Source: Acidobacteria bacterium UBA6911 (GTDB lineage: Bacteria > Acidobacteriota > UBA6911). From it: 14,787 nucleotides of DNA. Position 1 is the first letter of the stretch. The number at the start of each line of letters is the position of its first letter. Shown piece by piece: positions 1 to 7,515 of the stretch. Location: contig DKBB01000209.1 in NCBI GenBank assembly GCA_002451015.1, positions 1 through 14,787 on the forward strand. The letters run 5' to 3'. The notes under the pieces are model-generated. The model searched no databases. It was not told the origin of the DNA and was given only the letters and a program-made list of their open reading frames with translations. The position numbers and the translations under genes were made by a program.

Positions 1-136
1 CGTCTTATGTTAATTAATCACGATGAAACAGCTGATGATTTTGCGATTTTACTGCAGGTGGAAACAAAGAAACCTGGAATTTTGCACACTTTCACCTTCT
101 TAGCCCTTTTTTATGGCCGCCTGCCTGGAATGTGCC

Positions 137-1087
137 CTAATATTCAAAAGAATGTTCCTGTACTACAGGGAAAATTGGAGGAGGCCGAGAAGGCAATCCG
201 AGACAGTAAAGAATCTTACGAATCGCGTCGGGGGGATTAATGGCACAGAGAATTCTCATACGACCGCCACATCGATCACATTCTAAAATATCGATCTCGA
301 AAACCCTTTTTAAAAGCTCAGCCCAACTATAATTTCTTGGATGACAACGATTTGGCTTTTCAACATCGTTACCGTCGGCTTCCTTTTCAATCTTTTCAGC
401 ACTACAGCCAGTGTGGTTTACAGAATCCGATTCCCCTGGATCAAATGGCACAACGTGAGATCTCCAGGGAGAGGCCGGAGCGAAAATCCCGTGATATCTC
501 ACTAGATTAAACCGTGGAGGCGGTACTAAGGCTGCGAGTTTGGCGATAAGATCCAGCGGTTCAAAAACAACATGTGTCGCTCCGTTGTGCAGTTTATGCC
601 TGAGGCGATACGATACACGATCATCCGGAAGAACGGACAATCGTTCCATGGCTACGGCCGGACGGGCAACATAGCGGCATAGATTCTCAAGCTGGTGTCG
701 CGCCTTTGCCGGAATGCATACGTTTGCATGCAAACTGAATTCTGATACACTGGCACATCGTGGCCCATTCTTCCCTCGGCTCTTTCTCGATTCCGTCTTT
801 GATCCCGCTGTCGCGAGGTAATTCCCCGCTTGAAGACCGGTTGAGATTCTTCCCTGCACCGACGCAGCGTACAGTTCGGCCAGCAGAGGCTGGTCGCTGG
901 ACAGCGGATCCACTACTTGAGGATCCTCGTTTGGACCCAATCCTCGACGCTCAAGCAATCGAATTATCCTTCGGGCAATTCGTTCGGCAATATGCGTCAC
1001 TTCAGTATCGGATGGCGGCGGCAACCGCTTAAAACGAATTTGCTGTTCAGCATCTCGATAGTAAACACCTTCAAGAATCAGGCTCCA
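137..1087 (-). pseudogene. 5'-truncated IS91-type (Y2) transposase, C-terminal two thirds
   Basis: This is the remnant of a rolling-circle (HUH/Y2) transposase of the IS91 type. The minus-strand frame is open from about 1090 to the TAG at 137-139. It opens with LILEGVYYRD, which matches the segment just after the HUH motif in this family. It continues through SEFSLHANV, the motif LENLCRYVARPAV (its tyrosine is a candidate catalytic residue), THVVFEPLDLIAKLAALVPPPR and FNLVRYHGIFAP. It ends with a zinc-finger-like tail, WAELLKRVFEIDILECDRCGGRMRI in outline. An in-frame TAA at 1091-1093 closes the upstream side, and no N-terminal zinc finger or HUH motif precedes it, so about the first third of the protein is missing. 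The best start, TTG at 1022-1024, lies inside conserved sequence and is not a real start. The C-terminus looks intact. Family assignment is by recognition of conserved segments; the element's ends were not located. Confidence 0.8.
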
Positions 1088-1345
1088 TTGTTACTGACCG
1101 CCGGCTTGGCGGTGGACGTTCGTGGAAATGCGGGCCAGCGCTTACAGTATTGCAAGATTGTTTCCATTTATTGTGATGATGCTCGGATTATCGATGAAGC
1201 TGAGTATTTGTAAACGACTTCTGCATCTGGGGCAAGTCAGAGGGTCGACAAAATACTCTTTACGAATGAGATGCGCTAAGCACAGCGGCAGTAGCGGCGG
1301 AAGTCATCGTCTGGAATGGTATCGGAATATGAAGCCGAAGCTGCG
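1078..1345 (-). pseudogene. second, frameshifted IS91-type transposase C-terminal fragment
   Basis: On the minus strand one frame reads LAHLIRKEYFVDPLTCPRC, then RLQILSFIDNPSII, roughly 1262 down to 1165. This matches the C-terminal VYEVDPLxCPxCGGxM/IIAFIEDPxVI segment of IS91-type transposases. The end of the family profile continues in another frame as ETILQYCKRWPAFPR and runs to a TGA at 1078-1080. Upstream, a third stretch (DDDFRRYCRCA) looks like the segment that normally precedes the zinc finger and is interrupted by a stop. At least two frameshifts are therefore needed, and most of the protein is missing. The fragment lies directly upstream of, and in the same orientation as, the longer remnant at 137-1087, and the two meet within about 10 bases. 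The assignment rests on a short CPRC-centred block, and the upstream boundary near 1345 is approximate. Confidence 0.55.
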
Positions 1346-1448
1346 ATAGTTACAGCCAAGCTTTGAATCCGCCGTTGTCCCTTTTCAGGGATAAATGCGG
1401 TATCCGGAAGTTGAAATACAGATCAGAAACGGAAACCGGCCACGCCGT

Positions 1449-2942
1449 TCAATCGTCACATCTAGCGGCTAGAATATTCTGCAGGCGCCCGGAATCGCGC
1501 CTCAGATGGATGGTTCGGCCCTGCCGCACATAGACCAGTCCGGGTTTGGCGCCTTTGGGTTTTTTAACATTCTTGATCGGCGCAATATGGACATCGGCGC
1601 TCTTGGCGTTTTTCATTTTGGAGAAGTGCACCGCCAGCTCGCTGGCATCCAGCACGGATCCCGAGGGAGGATCCGCACGCCCCTCCGTGCGCAGGACAAC
1701 GTGGCTTCCGGGATACCCTTCAAGATGAAAAAACAGGTCGTTCCCCCTTGCCAAACGCGTCGTCAGGTAATCATTCCCTTCATCGTTCTTCCCCACCCAT
1801 ATTTCCAGGTCATCCCCTGTACGATACCGCTTGGGCCGAAGGCGGGACGGTATTTCGCTTTTGGTTTTCGGTTTCGGTCCGGAAGGTTCTCTCTTCCGAT
1901 TCGGAGCGTAGCGGCCGATCAGCCGCCGGACAACCGGCAGAGCCGCGAGATTCTCAAGCGCACCAGTATCGGGCGGATCGTTTTCCAGCAGCGAAATCAT
2001 CCGGTCCTCCATATTATCGATTTCGTCCCGGGAAGCCTCAAGCTTCCCGATCTGCGCCAGAATCATGGGGACGCCCCTGGAATCCTTGTGATACCGGGCG
2101 AAATAGGCCTCGAGGTTCGCTGCAGGGGAAATAGTCGGATCGATGGAAATTTCCACCGTCTCATCGGTCCTGTAATCCGTAGCTTTTACCGAGGCATCCC
2201 CCGGCTTAATGGTATGCAGGACGCCCTTGAGCAGTTCCCCCTTGTCCCTGAAGGTTTCCGCAAGCCGGGCTTCGGCCAGATCTTCGTGCAAACGGGTAAG
2301 CTTCCTGCCCAGCAGGTTTCTTTGCCTGTTCAGTGCCTGCTTGATCCTGCGCGCAAGCGACTGTACGTTCCGCCTCAGTTCGAGATCCGCATACTCTTTT
2401 CCGACCGCATCGAGATAGTCGCCATCCGGGATTTCTTTCCACCGGTCCTCGCCTTCCGAGGGAACGGAACCTCCAGGATCCGTCCAGGATTCTCCGATCC
2501 GGAGATCGCGACGGGTTTCATCCAAAGGGCGCATGGAGTGAACCAGACGTTTCAGGGCATCCACGAGATAGATGTTGCTGCGAGCCCCCAGGATTGAAAG
2601 ATGCAACACCCAGGAATCCGCTCGGGAGTTCAATAAAAACCGGACCTGCCGGTCGTGGCTGGAAATGCTGATCCCTGAAAGAACAGCGCCCGTCAAATGC
2701 GCACGTACATACTCGTAAAAAGACGACTTCGCCGAAAATGAAGTGACCGGCATTTCAGCGGTACAGATACGCGCATATTCAGAATCACAGGACAGCAAAA
2801 TCCCGGTTTTCTTTTTACCGGGATCGATGAAAGAAAGAACAAGCGAGGAGGCATCCGCCTGAACAACCTGTTTCAGCACACTTCCTGGAAGGAACTCCTC
2901 CAGTATTCGAACGGCACGCCGAAGTTCGTACATGCATAACAT
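1449..2942 (-). CDS. rqcH: RqcH / NFACT-family ribosome quality control protein
   Basis: The 497-residue product belongs to the NFACT family (bacterial RqcH, older names FbpA or fibronectin-binding protein). In B. subtilis, RqcH binds stalled large ribosomal subunits carrying peptidyl-tRNA and adds C-terminal alanine tails that mark the nascent chain for degradation. The NFACT-N domain covers about residues 1-170. It contains HDRQVRF with Asp97 and Arg98, the pair required for tRNA-dependent tailing in B. subtilis. A basic, helical, probably coiled-coil middle follows (about 185-340). The NFACT-R (DUF814) domain lies at about 372-480, with DLEIWVGKNDEGNDYLTTRL and the PGSHVVLR motif. At 497 residues it is shorter than the roughly 560-570 usual for Firmicutes RqcH, mainly in the middle. 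ATG at 2942 is preceded by AGGAG with a 7-base gap; a second ATG lies three codons on. It is a single gene, divergent from the guanylyltransferase. The domain assignment is secure; the tailing role is inferred from the family. Confidence 0.88.
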   Translation of the reverse strand: MLCMYELRRAVRILEEFLPGSVLKQVVQADASSLVLSFIDPGKKKTGILLSCDSEYARICTAEMPVTSFSAKSSFYEYVRAHLTGAVLSGISISSHDRQVRFLLNSRADSWVLHLSILGARSNIYLVDALKRLVHSMRPLDETRRDLRIGESWTDPGGSVPSEGEDRWKEIPDGDYLDAVGKEYADLELRRNVQSLARRIKQALNRQRNLLGRKLTRLHEDLAEARLAETFRDKGELLKGVLHTIKPGDASVKATDYRTDETVEISIDPTISPAANLEAYFARYHKDSRGVPMILAQIGKLEASRDEIDNMEDRMISLLENDPPDTGALENLAALPVVRRLIGRYAPNRKREPSGPKPKTKSEIPSRLRPKRYRTGDDLEIWVGKNDEGNDYLTTRLARGNDLFFHLEGYPGSHVVLRTEGRADPPSGSVLDASELAVHFSKMKNAKSADVHIAPIKNVKKPKGAKPGLVYVRQGRTIHLRRDSGRLQNILAARCDD

Positions 2943-3364
2943 GGACGGTCTCCTGATTTACAGACAGGACGTTAAGTCCAGCATTTGGTGACACACAAAT
3001 CCCGCCGAGGCATGAAACACCCGGACAGAAACAGGATCGATGGAGAACGGATTCTAATGATCCGTCAAGATAAACTCAATAAGAGATCCGGAACAGCCTG
3101 ATTCTCCATGTCATAATCTCCCTTTTCCCATAGGAAAACAAAGCCTTCTCTATTAAAATTATCCTCTCTTTAGTATTTATGCCGGTAAAGCATGGCTTTG
3201 GATTGCCCCGCATAACAGAGACCATCAACTTGTCCGTTTGTCGTTTCCCGTTCAGGGTATCATCGGGGAACGGAAAACCGGAAACGGGATTCATCGAACC
3301 GCTATATTACACAAGCAACAAACAGGCAGGGGCTTTGGTTTCAAACGAGATACAGGTGAGAGAA
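2943..3364. other. divergent intergenic region between rqcH and the guanylyltransferase gene
   Basis: This 422-base spacer separates two divergently transcribed genes and must carry the promoters of both. Short reading frames cross it, but none has both a plausible ribosome binding site and a recognisable product. The frame of the downstream gene stays open to 3179, but the extra 62 residues match nothing in the enzyme family. The left part (2943-3170) is mixed in composition and I see no repeat in it. The right part contains the hairpin described at 3242-3286 and a TATATT box near 3303. I could not pair that box with a convincing -35 element. Confidence 0.5.
3242..3286 (+). promoter_or_regulatory. 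nested inverted repeat (possible leader hairpin) upstream of the guanylyltransferase gene
   Basis: CGTTTCC (3242-3248) pairs perfectly with GGAAACG (3280-3286). Just inside, CGTTC (3249-3253) pairs with GAACG (3268-3272), giving 12 paired bases with a 7-base bulge on the 3' side and a 14-base loop. The structure lies 79-123 bases upstream of the ATG at 3365. No U-run follows, so it is not an obvious terminator. It could be an operator or an mRNA leader structure, or a chance palindrome. Confidence 0.3.
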
Positions 3365-4420
3365 ATGTCAGATCTTTTTGCAGTCATTATGGCTGGAGGG
3401 CGCGGGGAAAGGTTCTGGCCCCTCAGTATGGACAAGCTGCCCAAACCGTTCATCCCGCTCCTGGGAGAGAATTCGCTTATTCAGGATACCGTCGACAGGA
3501 TTCAGCCTTTGGTGGCGCCGGACAGGATCTTTATATCCATCGGCGCCGCTCACCTTGAAATAGCCCGGGAACAGCTTCCCCAGGTACCGGCGGATAATTT
3601 CATTGTCGAACCTGTCGGCCGGGATACATCGGCCTGTCTCGGATTCAGCGCCCTGCATATCGAAAAACGGGATCCGGGCGGTCTGATGCTCGCCCTGCCC
3701 GCGGATCATTTCATCCGCGATGCGGAAGCGTATCGAAACACCCTGCAAACCGGCTTGAACAGTTTGGAGAATGCGACAGGAGTCGTATTCGGGATCCTGC
3801 CGGACCGGCCGGAAACAGGATACGGCTACATACTTGCAGAAAAGCCGATCCCTGCCGCAGACGCCTGGCCTGTCGTCCGGTTTATCGAAAAGCCCGACGC
3901 TCCGAAAGCGGCTCAATATCTGGCTGCCGGCAACTACTTTTGGAACAGCGGAATGTTCCTCTGGCGCAATCGAACACTGCTGGAACTCATAAAGAAGCAC
4001 ATGCCTGAGCTTGACGCGGGATTATGCAAACTGCGGCCGCTCGTCGGTTTCAAAGAATCAGAAAGCAAAATCGCAGAAATTTTCCCCGAATTGCCGCGTA
4101 TTTCCATCGATTTTGGAATCATGGAAAAGACGTCGGGACTGCGCCTGGTCCCGGCGCGCTTTGGCTGGGACGATATCGGGACGTGGGCCGCCCTGGAAAG
4201 GGCACTTCCTGCGGACTCTGAGGGAAACATCCGCCGAGGATCTCTTGCGATGCTGGAGACAACCAACTGCATTCTTTATGCCCGGAATGCAACGATTGCG
4301 ACCTACGGCGTTACGGATTTGATCGTCGTCGAGGCTTACGGTAAAGTACTTGTCTGCCACAAAAACAGGGCTTCGGACCTTAAGAAATTGGTAAAAGAAA
4401 TGGGCTCTCTGGAAAAATAG
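3365..4420 (+). CDS. manC: mannose-1-phosphate guanylyltransferase
   Basis: The 351-residue product is a nucleotidyltransferase that makes GDP-mannose from GTP and mannose 1-phosphate, the sugar donor for mannose- and fucose-type polysaccharides or glycoconjugates. The N-terminal signature MAGGRGERFWPLS is at residues 9-21 and is followed by KPF at 27-29. EPVGRDTSACLG is at 82-93, the metal-binding PADH loop at 112-115, FIEKPD at 173-178 and NSGMF at 194-198. The length fits the single-domain enzyme without a C-terminal phosphomannose isomerase domain. ATG at 3365 follows AGGTGAG with a short spacer and places the signature at the usual distance from the N-terminus, so I prefer it to upstream in-frame codons back to 3179. 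argG begins 35 bases after the stop, so the two are probably co-transcribed, although their pathways do not obviously connect. A related sugar-1-phosphate nucleotidyltransferase specificity cannot be ruled out from motifs alone. Confidence 0.85.
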   Translation: MSDLFAVIMAGGRGERFWPLSMDKLPKPFIPLLGENSLIQDTVDRIQPLVAPDRIFISIGAAHLEIAREQLPQVPADNFIVEPVGRDTSACLGFSALHIEKRDPGGLMLALPADHFIRDAEAYRNTLQTGLNSLENATGVVFGILPDRPETGYGYILAEKPIPAADAWPVVRFIEKPDAPKAAQYLAAGNYFWNSGMFLWRNRTLLELIKKHMPELDAGLCKLRPLVGFKESESKIAEIFPELPRISIDFGIMEKTSGLRLVPARFGWDDIGTWAALERALPADSEGNIRRGSLAMLETTNCILYARNATIATYGVTDLIVVEAYGKVLVCHKNRASDLKKLVKEMGSLEK

Positions 4421-4455
4421 ACGGCCCTTCGGCAGAATGATTGGAGATTCCTAAA

Positions 4456-5694
4456 ATGGACGGAAAAGTAAATAAAGTGGTACTGGCCTACAGCGGAGGA
4501 TTGGATACCTCCATCATAATTCCCTGGCTGAAAGAGAATTACGGCGCGGAAGTGATCGCCTTTTCGGCCGATATCGGACAGGGCAGCGAATTGAAGGGGC
4601 TGGAAGAGAAGGCAATCAAGACAGGAGCCTCCAAATGCATCATTGAGGATTTGCGGGAGGAATTCGTTTCCGAATTCGCCCTGCCCGTGCTCCGGGCAGG
4701 TGCGATTTACGAAAGAAAATATCTGCTTGGAACCTCCTTCGCCCGACCGCTAATTGCCAGAAGACAGGTGGAAATCGCCGAACAGGAAAATGCGGATGCG
4801 GTCGCCCACGGCTGCACGGGGAAGGGCAACGACCAGGTACGATTTGAACTGGCATTCAAAGCCCTCAATCCAAAACTGAAAATTATCGCACCCTGGAGAG
4901 AATGGGATCTGAAATCACGAGAAGATGCCATCGACTACGCACAGGACCGTAAAATCCCTATCACCGCGACCAAGGAAAAGATATACAGTGAAGATCGGAA
5001 TATTTGGCATCTGAGCCATGAAGGCGGCATCCTGGAAGATCCGTGGGCGGAACCCGAAGAAAACATGTTTGCACTTTCCGTTTCTCCAGAAAAAGCGCCC
5101 GAAAAGCCCCTGTACCTTGAAATCGAATTTGAAAACGGCACGCCTGTCGCCGTTGACGGCAAGAAACTGGGCCCCGTACAGATCCTGGAATCCCTCAACG
5201 CGACCGGGGGATCACATGGCGTCGGCAGGGTCGATCTGGTTGAAAACAGGCTGGTCGGCATGAAATCCCGCGGCGTCTATGAAACGCCGGGAGCCTCGCT
5301 GCTTTTGGCTGCGCATCGGGAATTGGAAAGCCTCACACTCGACAAGGCAACCCTGCAATACAAGGATATTCTCGCGGGCAAGTACGCGGAACTGGTTTAC
5401 AACGGCCAATGGTTCACGCCGCTTCGATACGCGATGGATGCTTTCGTAAACTCCACTCAAATCCGCGTAACAGGCACGGTCCGCCTCAAGCTATACAAAG
5501 GTAATATCATACCGGTCGGGAGGAAATCCCCCTATTCGCTCTACCGGGAAGACCTTGCGACCTTTGCCGAAGACACCGTCTACAACCAGAAAGACGCGGA
5601 GGGTTTCATCAACCTGTTTGGACTGCCAGGCAAAGTGGAAGCCCTTCTCGACATGACGGGTGCGCTGGAAACAAACTACCGAAAAAAGAAGTAG
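4456..5694 (+). CDS. argG: argininosuccinate synthase
   Basis: The 412-residue enzyme joins citrulline and aspartate in an ATP-dependent reaction that yields argininosuccinate, AMP and pyrophosphate, the penultimate step of arginine synthesis in the cytoplasm. The ATP pyrophosphatase P-loop AYSGGLDTS is at residues 11-19. Further hallmarks follow in family order: [39 protein letters not shown], then [18 protein letters not shown], and near the C-terminus [10 protein letters not shown] and GRKSPYSLY. Length and order are complete, with no frameshift. I chose ATG 4456 because it follows TTGGAG at a 9-base spacing and because family members start just before the P-loop strand; TTG at 4441 would add five residues and lacks a site of its own. 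No argH is in the window. The TAG stop overlaps the first bases of a heptamer repeat array. Confidence 0.97.
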   Translation: MDGKVNKVVLAYSGGLDTSIIIPWLKENYGAEVIAFSADIGQGSELKGLEEKAIKTGASKCIIEDLREEFVSEFALPVLRAGAIYERKYLLGTSFARPLIARRQVEIAEQENADAVAHGCTGKGNDQVRFELAFKALNPKLKIIAPWREWDLKSREDAIDYAQDRKIPITATKEKIYSEDRNIWHLSHEGGILEDPWAEPEENMFALSVSPEKAPEKPLYLEIEFENGTPVAVDGKKLGPVQILESLNATGGSHGVGRVDLVENRLVGMKSRGVYETPGASLLLAAHRELESLTLDKATLQYKDILAGKYAELVYNGQWFTPLRYAMDAFVNSTQIRVTGTVRLKLYKGNIIPVGRKSPYSLYREDLATFAEDTVYNQKDAEGFINLFGLPGKVEALLDMTGALETNYRKKK

Positions 5695-5842
5695 CCAGGA
5701 GCCAGGAGTCAGGAGTCAATCAAATGGTGCCAGTTCTAATTCCTGAAAATCAAATTGCCGATTTTGGGGAACCTCGGTCTTTGCTATAACAACAAAAGAT
5801 TAAAGTTGAACGTCCCTCTGGATTCTGGCGCCTGACTTCCGA
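5693..5842. repeat. heptamer-ended interspersed repeat, copy 1
   Basis: Starting in the argG stop codon, the unit AGYCAGG is repeated three times plus a partial fourth (5693-5699, 5700-5706, 5707-5713, 5714-5718). Downstream is TGCCAGTTCTAATTC (5728-5742), which recurs almost unchanged at 14637-14652. The right end, 5824-5842, reads on the minus strand as CGGAAGTCAGGCGCCAG, a degenerate inverted copy of the left array. The element thus spans almost exactly the gap between argG and bshC and ends 6 bases before the bshC ATG. The shared body and the opposed heptamer ends make this look like a small dispersed element of the REP or MITE kind. That classification is my inference from two loci. Confidence 0.6.
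5762..5790 (+). promoter_or_regulatory. possible sigma-70-like promoter for bshC, inside the repeat
   Basis: TATAAC (5785-5790) differs from the -10 consensus at one position. It lies 17 bases after TTTTGG (5762-5767), a weak -35. It would start transcription about 50 bases before the bshC ATG. It is supported only by spacing and the -10 match. Confidence 0.25.
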
Positions 5843-5848
5843 TTGGAT

Positions 5849-7489
5849 ATGATCAAAGATATCGCCTATCGCAGCCTTCCAAATCAGTCGAATCTATATT
5901 TGAAATACCTGGAACGCGATCCCGACGCCCTGCGTTTTTTCCAAAACGCTCCTGACTTCAAGAGCCTTTGCTCGGGTCCCCGTGAGAGGATAATCCGATG
6001 CGAATTCCCCCGATCCAAGATCGTATCCATCCTTCAGCGACAGAATAGAGGCTACGGGTGCACGTCCCGAACACTGGACCGAATAAACGAACTGGAGAGC
6101 CCGGACTGTGTCGCGATCGTAACTGGACAGCAGGTGGGCCTGTTCACCGGCCCCCTCTATACGATTTACAAGGCCCTGACGGCGATTCACCTGTCCGACG
6201 CGCTGAGGGACGTGGGAATTCGGGCGGTTCCCGTCTTCTGGATGGAAACGGAGGATCACGACCTGCAGGAAGCGACGCGCCAAACTGTCCTGGCGCCGGA
6301 CAATTCCGTTCAGGTTATGGACTACAGGAACATCCTATTCAAGGATGCTTCCCTGCCGGACCGACCGGTGGGATCCATTCCGTTCCCGGACAGTATCCTG
6401 ACAGTCACCCATGACTACGCCCGTAATCTCCCCGGCTCTGACTGGAAGCCCGGAACCGAATCCTTGCTGGCATCGACCTATCGCCCCGGCTCCACCTTCG
6501 CGCAGTCATTTGCACGGCTCCTGACGAATATCCTGCAGGATTCGGGGCTGATCCTGTTCGATCCCGGGGATCCCGAAACCAAGCCGCTGATATCCCATAT
6601 GTTCCGGTGGGCTCTGGAACAGTCCGATGCCATTTATGCAGCGCTTGTTGCGCGAAACCGAGAACTGGAAGAAGCCGGGTTTCATTCCCAGGTTCATATT
6701 TCCGAAAAATCAACAGTCCTGTTCCATGTTGAGAATGATGAACGCCAGGCGATCGAAAGGCGCCCCCCCGGATTTGCGCTGAAAAACACGGACCGAATAC
6801 TCAGCCTCCAGAAACTGCAGGACCGCTTGGCAGAGAGTCCCGAGACATTCAGCCCGAATGTGCTGCTTCGCCCGCTCATCCAGGATACTCTGTTCCCCAC
6901 CCTTGCCTATGTGGGGGGGCCTTCGGAACTGGCCTACTTCGCCCAGGTTGAAGCACTGTATAATCTGAGGGAGAAACCAATGCCCGTCATATGGCCCCGG
7001 GAGAGTTTTACCCTTATCGAGGCCCCCGTTCGGGATTCCATGCTCCGCCTGGGCATTGAAATCCAGGACTGCTTCGAAGGATTGCAATACCTGAAAGAGA
7101 AAGCCCTGCACAATACCGGACCCGGCAGGGCCGACTCCCGGCTTCAGGCATTGGTGCGTAAACTGGAAACGACGTTCACAGAAATTCGTCAGGATGTGGA
7201 AAACCTCGACCCTTCTCTACCTCGGGCACTGGATACGGCACGGAGTAAAATCCTGCACAATCTAAGGAGGCTAAAATCGCGGGTTGTCGATATCGAAGGC
7301 GGAACGGATTCTTCCGTCCTGAACGCCGCCGGTCTTTTACTGAACCATTGTCTCCCCAACCGGAATCTCCAGGAGCGTGAGCTGAGCATTCTATATTTTC
7401 TGTCGCTCCGCGGACCGGCCGTACTCGATTCCATCCGCGCCGGAATTCAAACATCTGGATTTTTCCATCATGTGCTCCAACTGGAATAA
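5849..7489 (+). CDS. bshC: bacillithiol biosynthesis cysteine-adding enzyme BshC
   Basis: The 546-residue product matches BshC (B. subtilis enzyme about 540 residues). BshC is the cytoplasmic ligase thought to add cysteine to glucosaminyl-malate in the last step of bacillithiol synthesis. Family hallmarks are IVTGQQVGLFTGPLYTIYKA at about residues 90-109, PVFWMETEDHDLQEA at about 128-142, and RPLIQDTLFPTLAYVGGPSELAYFAQ in the middle. A helical, probably coiled-coil segment in the C-terminal third includes RKLETTFTEIRQDVEN. ATG 5849 is the likely start, and residues IAYRSLPNQSNLYLKYL follow as usual for the family. TTG 5843 and CTG 5825 are in-frame alternatives. There is no clear Shine-Dalgarno sequence, because the repeat element ends 6 bases before the ATG. 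bshA is not present; the next gene, 26 bases on, encodes a PIG-L deacetylase. The family call is firm, and function rests on the known family. Confidence 0.93.
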   Translation: MIKDIAYRSLPNQSNLYLKYLERDPDALRFFQNAPDFKSLCSGPRERIIRCEFPRSKIVSILQRQNRGYGCTSRTLDRINELESPDCVAIVTGQQVGLFTGPLYTIYKALTAIHLSDALRDVGIRAVPVFWMETEDHDLQEATRQTVLAPDNSVQVMDYRNILFKDASLPDRPVGSIPFPDSILTVTHDYARNLPGSDWKPGTESLLASTYRPGSTFAQSFARLLTNILQDSGLILFDPGDPETKPLISHMFRWALEQSDAIYAALVARNRELEEAGFHSQVHISEKSTVLFHVENDERQAIERRPPGFALKNTDRILSLQKLQDRLAESPETFSPNVLLRPLIQDTLFPTLAYVGGPSELAYFAQVEALYNLREKPMPVIWPRESFTLIEAPVRDSMLRLGIEIQDCFEGLQYLKEKALHNTGPGRADSRLQALVRKLETTFTEIRQDVENLDPSLPRALDTARSKILHNLRRLKSRVVDIEGGTDSSVLNAAGLLLNHCLPNRNLQERELSILYFLSLRGPAVLDSIRAGIQTSGFFHHVLQLE

Positions 7490-7515
7490 TGCATTCCTTT
7501 TCTGACGGGGTTCCT

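Noticed and set aside
7..240. 77-codon plus-strand reading frame at the left edge
   Set aside because: There is no Shine-Dalgarno sequence or recognisable product, and its second half overlaps the transposase remnant in antisense.
1122..1349. 75-codon plus-strand reading frame upstream of the rqcH 3' end
   Set aside because: The minus strand here encodes recognisable transposase C-terminal motifs split over frames, so the plus-strand frame is most likely an accident.
1506..2597. 363-codon plus-strand reading frame
   Set aside because: It is the antisense shadow of rqcH. It has no family similarity that I recognise and no ribosome binding site, and the minus-strand frame carries clear NFACT domains.
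3179..3364. N-terminal extension of the guanylyltransferase to 3179
   Set aside because: The extra residues match nothing in the family, the segment contains a hairpin, and ATG 3365 has a suitable ribosome binding site and places the nucleotide-binding signature correctly.
5693..5720. CRISPR-like or simple microsatellite array
   Set aside because: Units are 7 bases with no spacers, so it is not CRISPR. The shared sequence beyond the array at two loci shows it is part of a larger element rather than a simple microsatellite.
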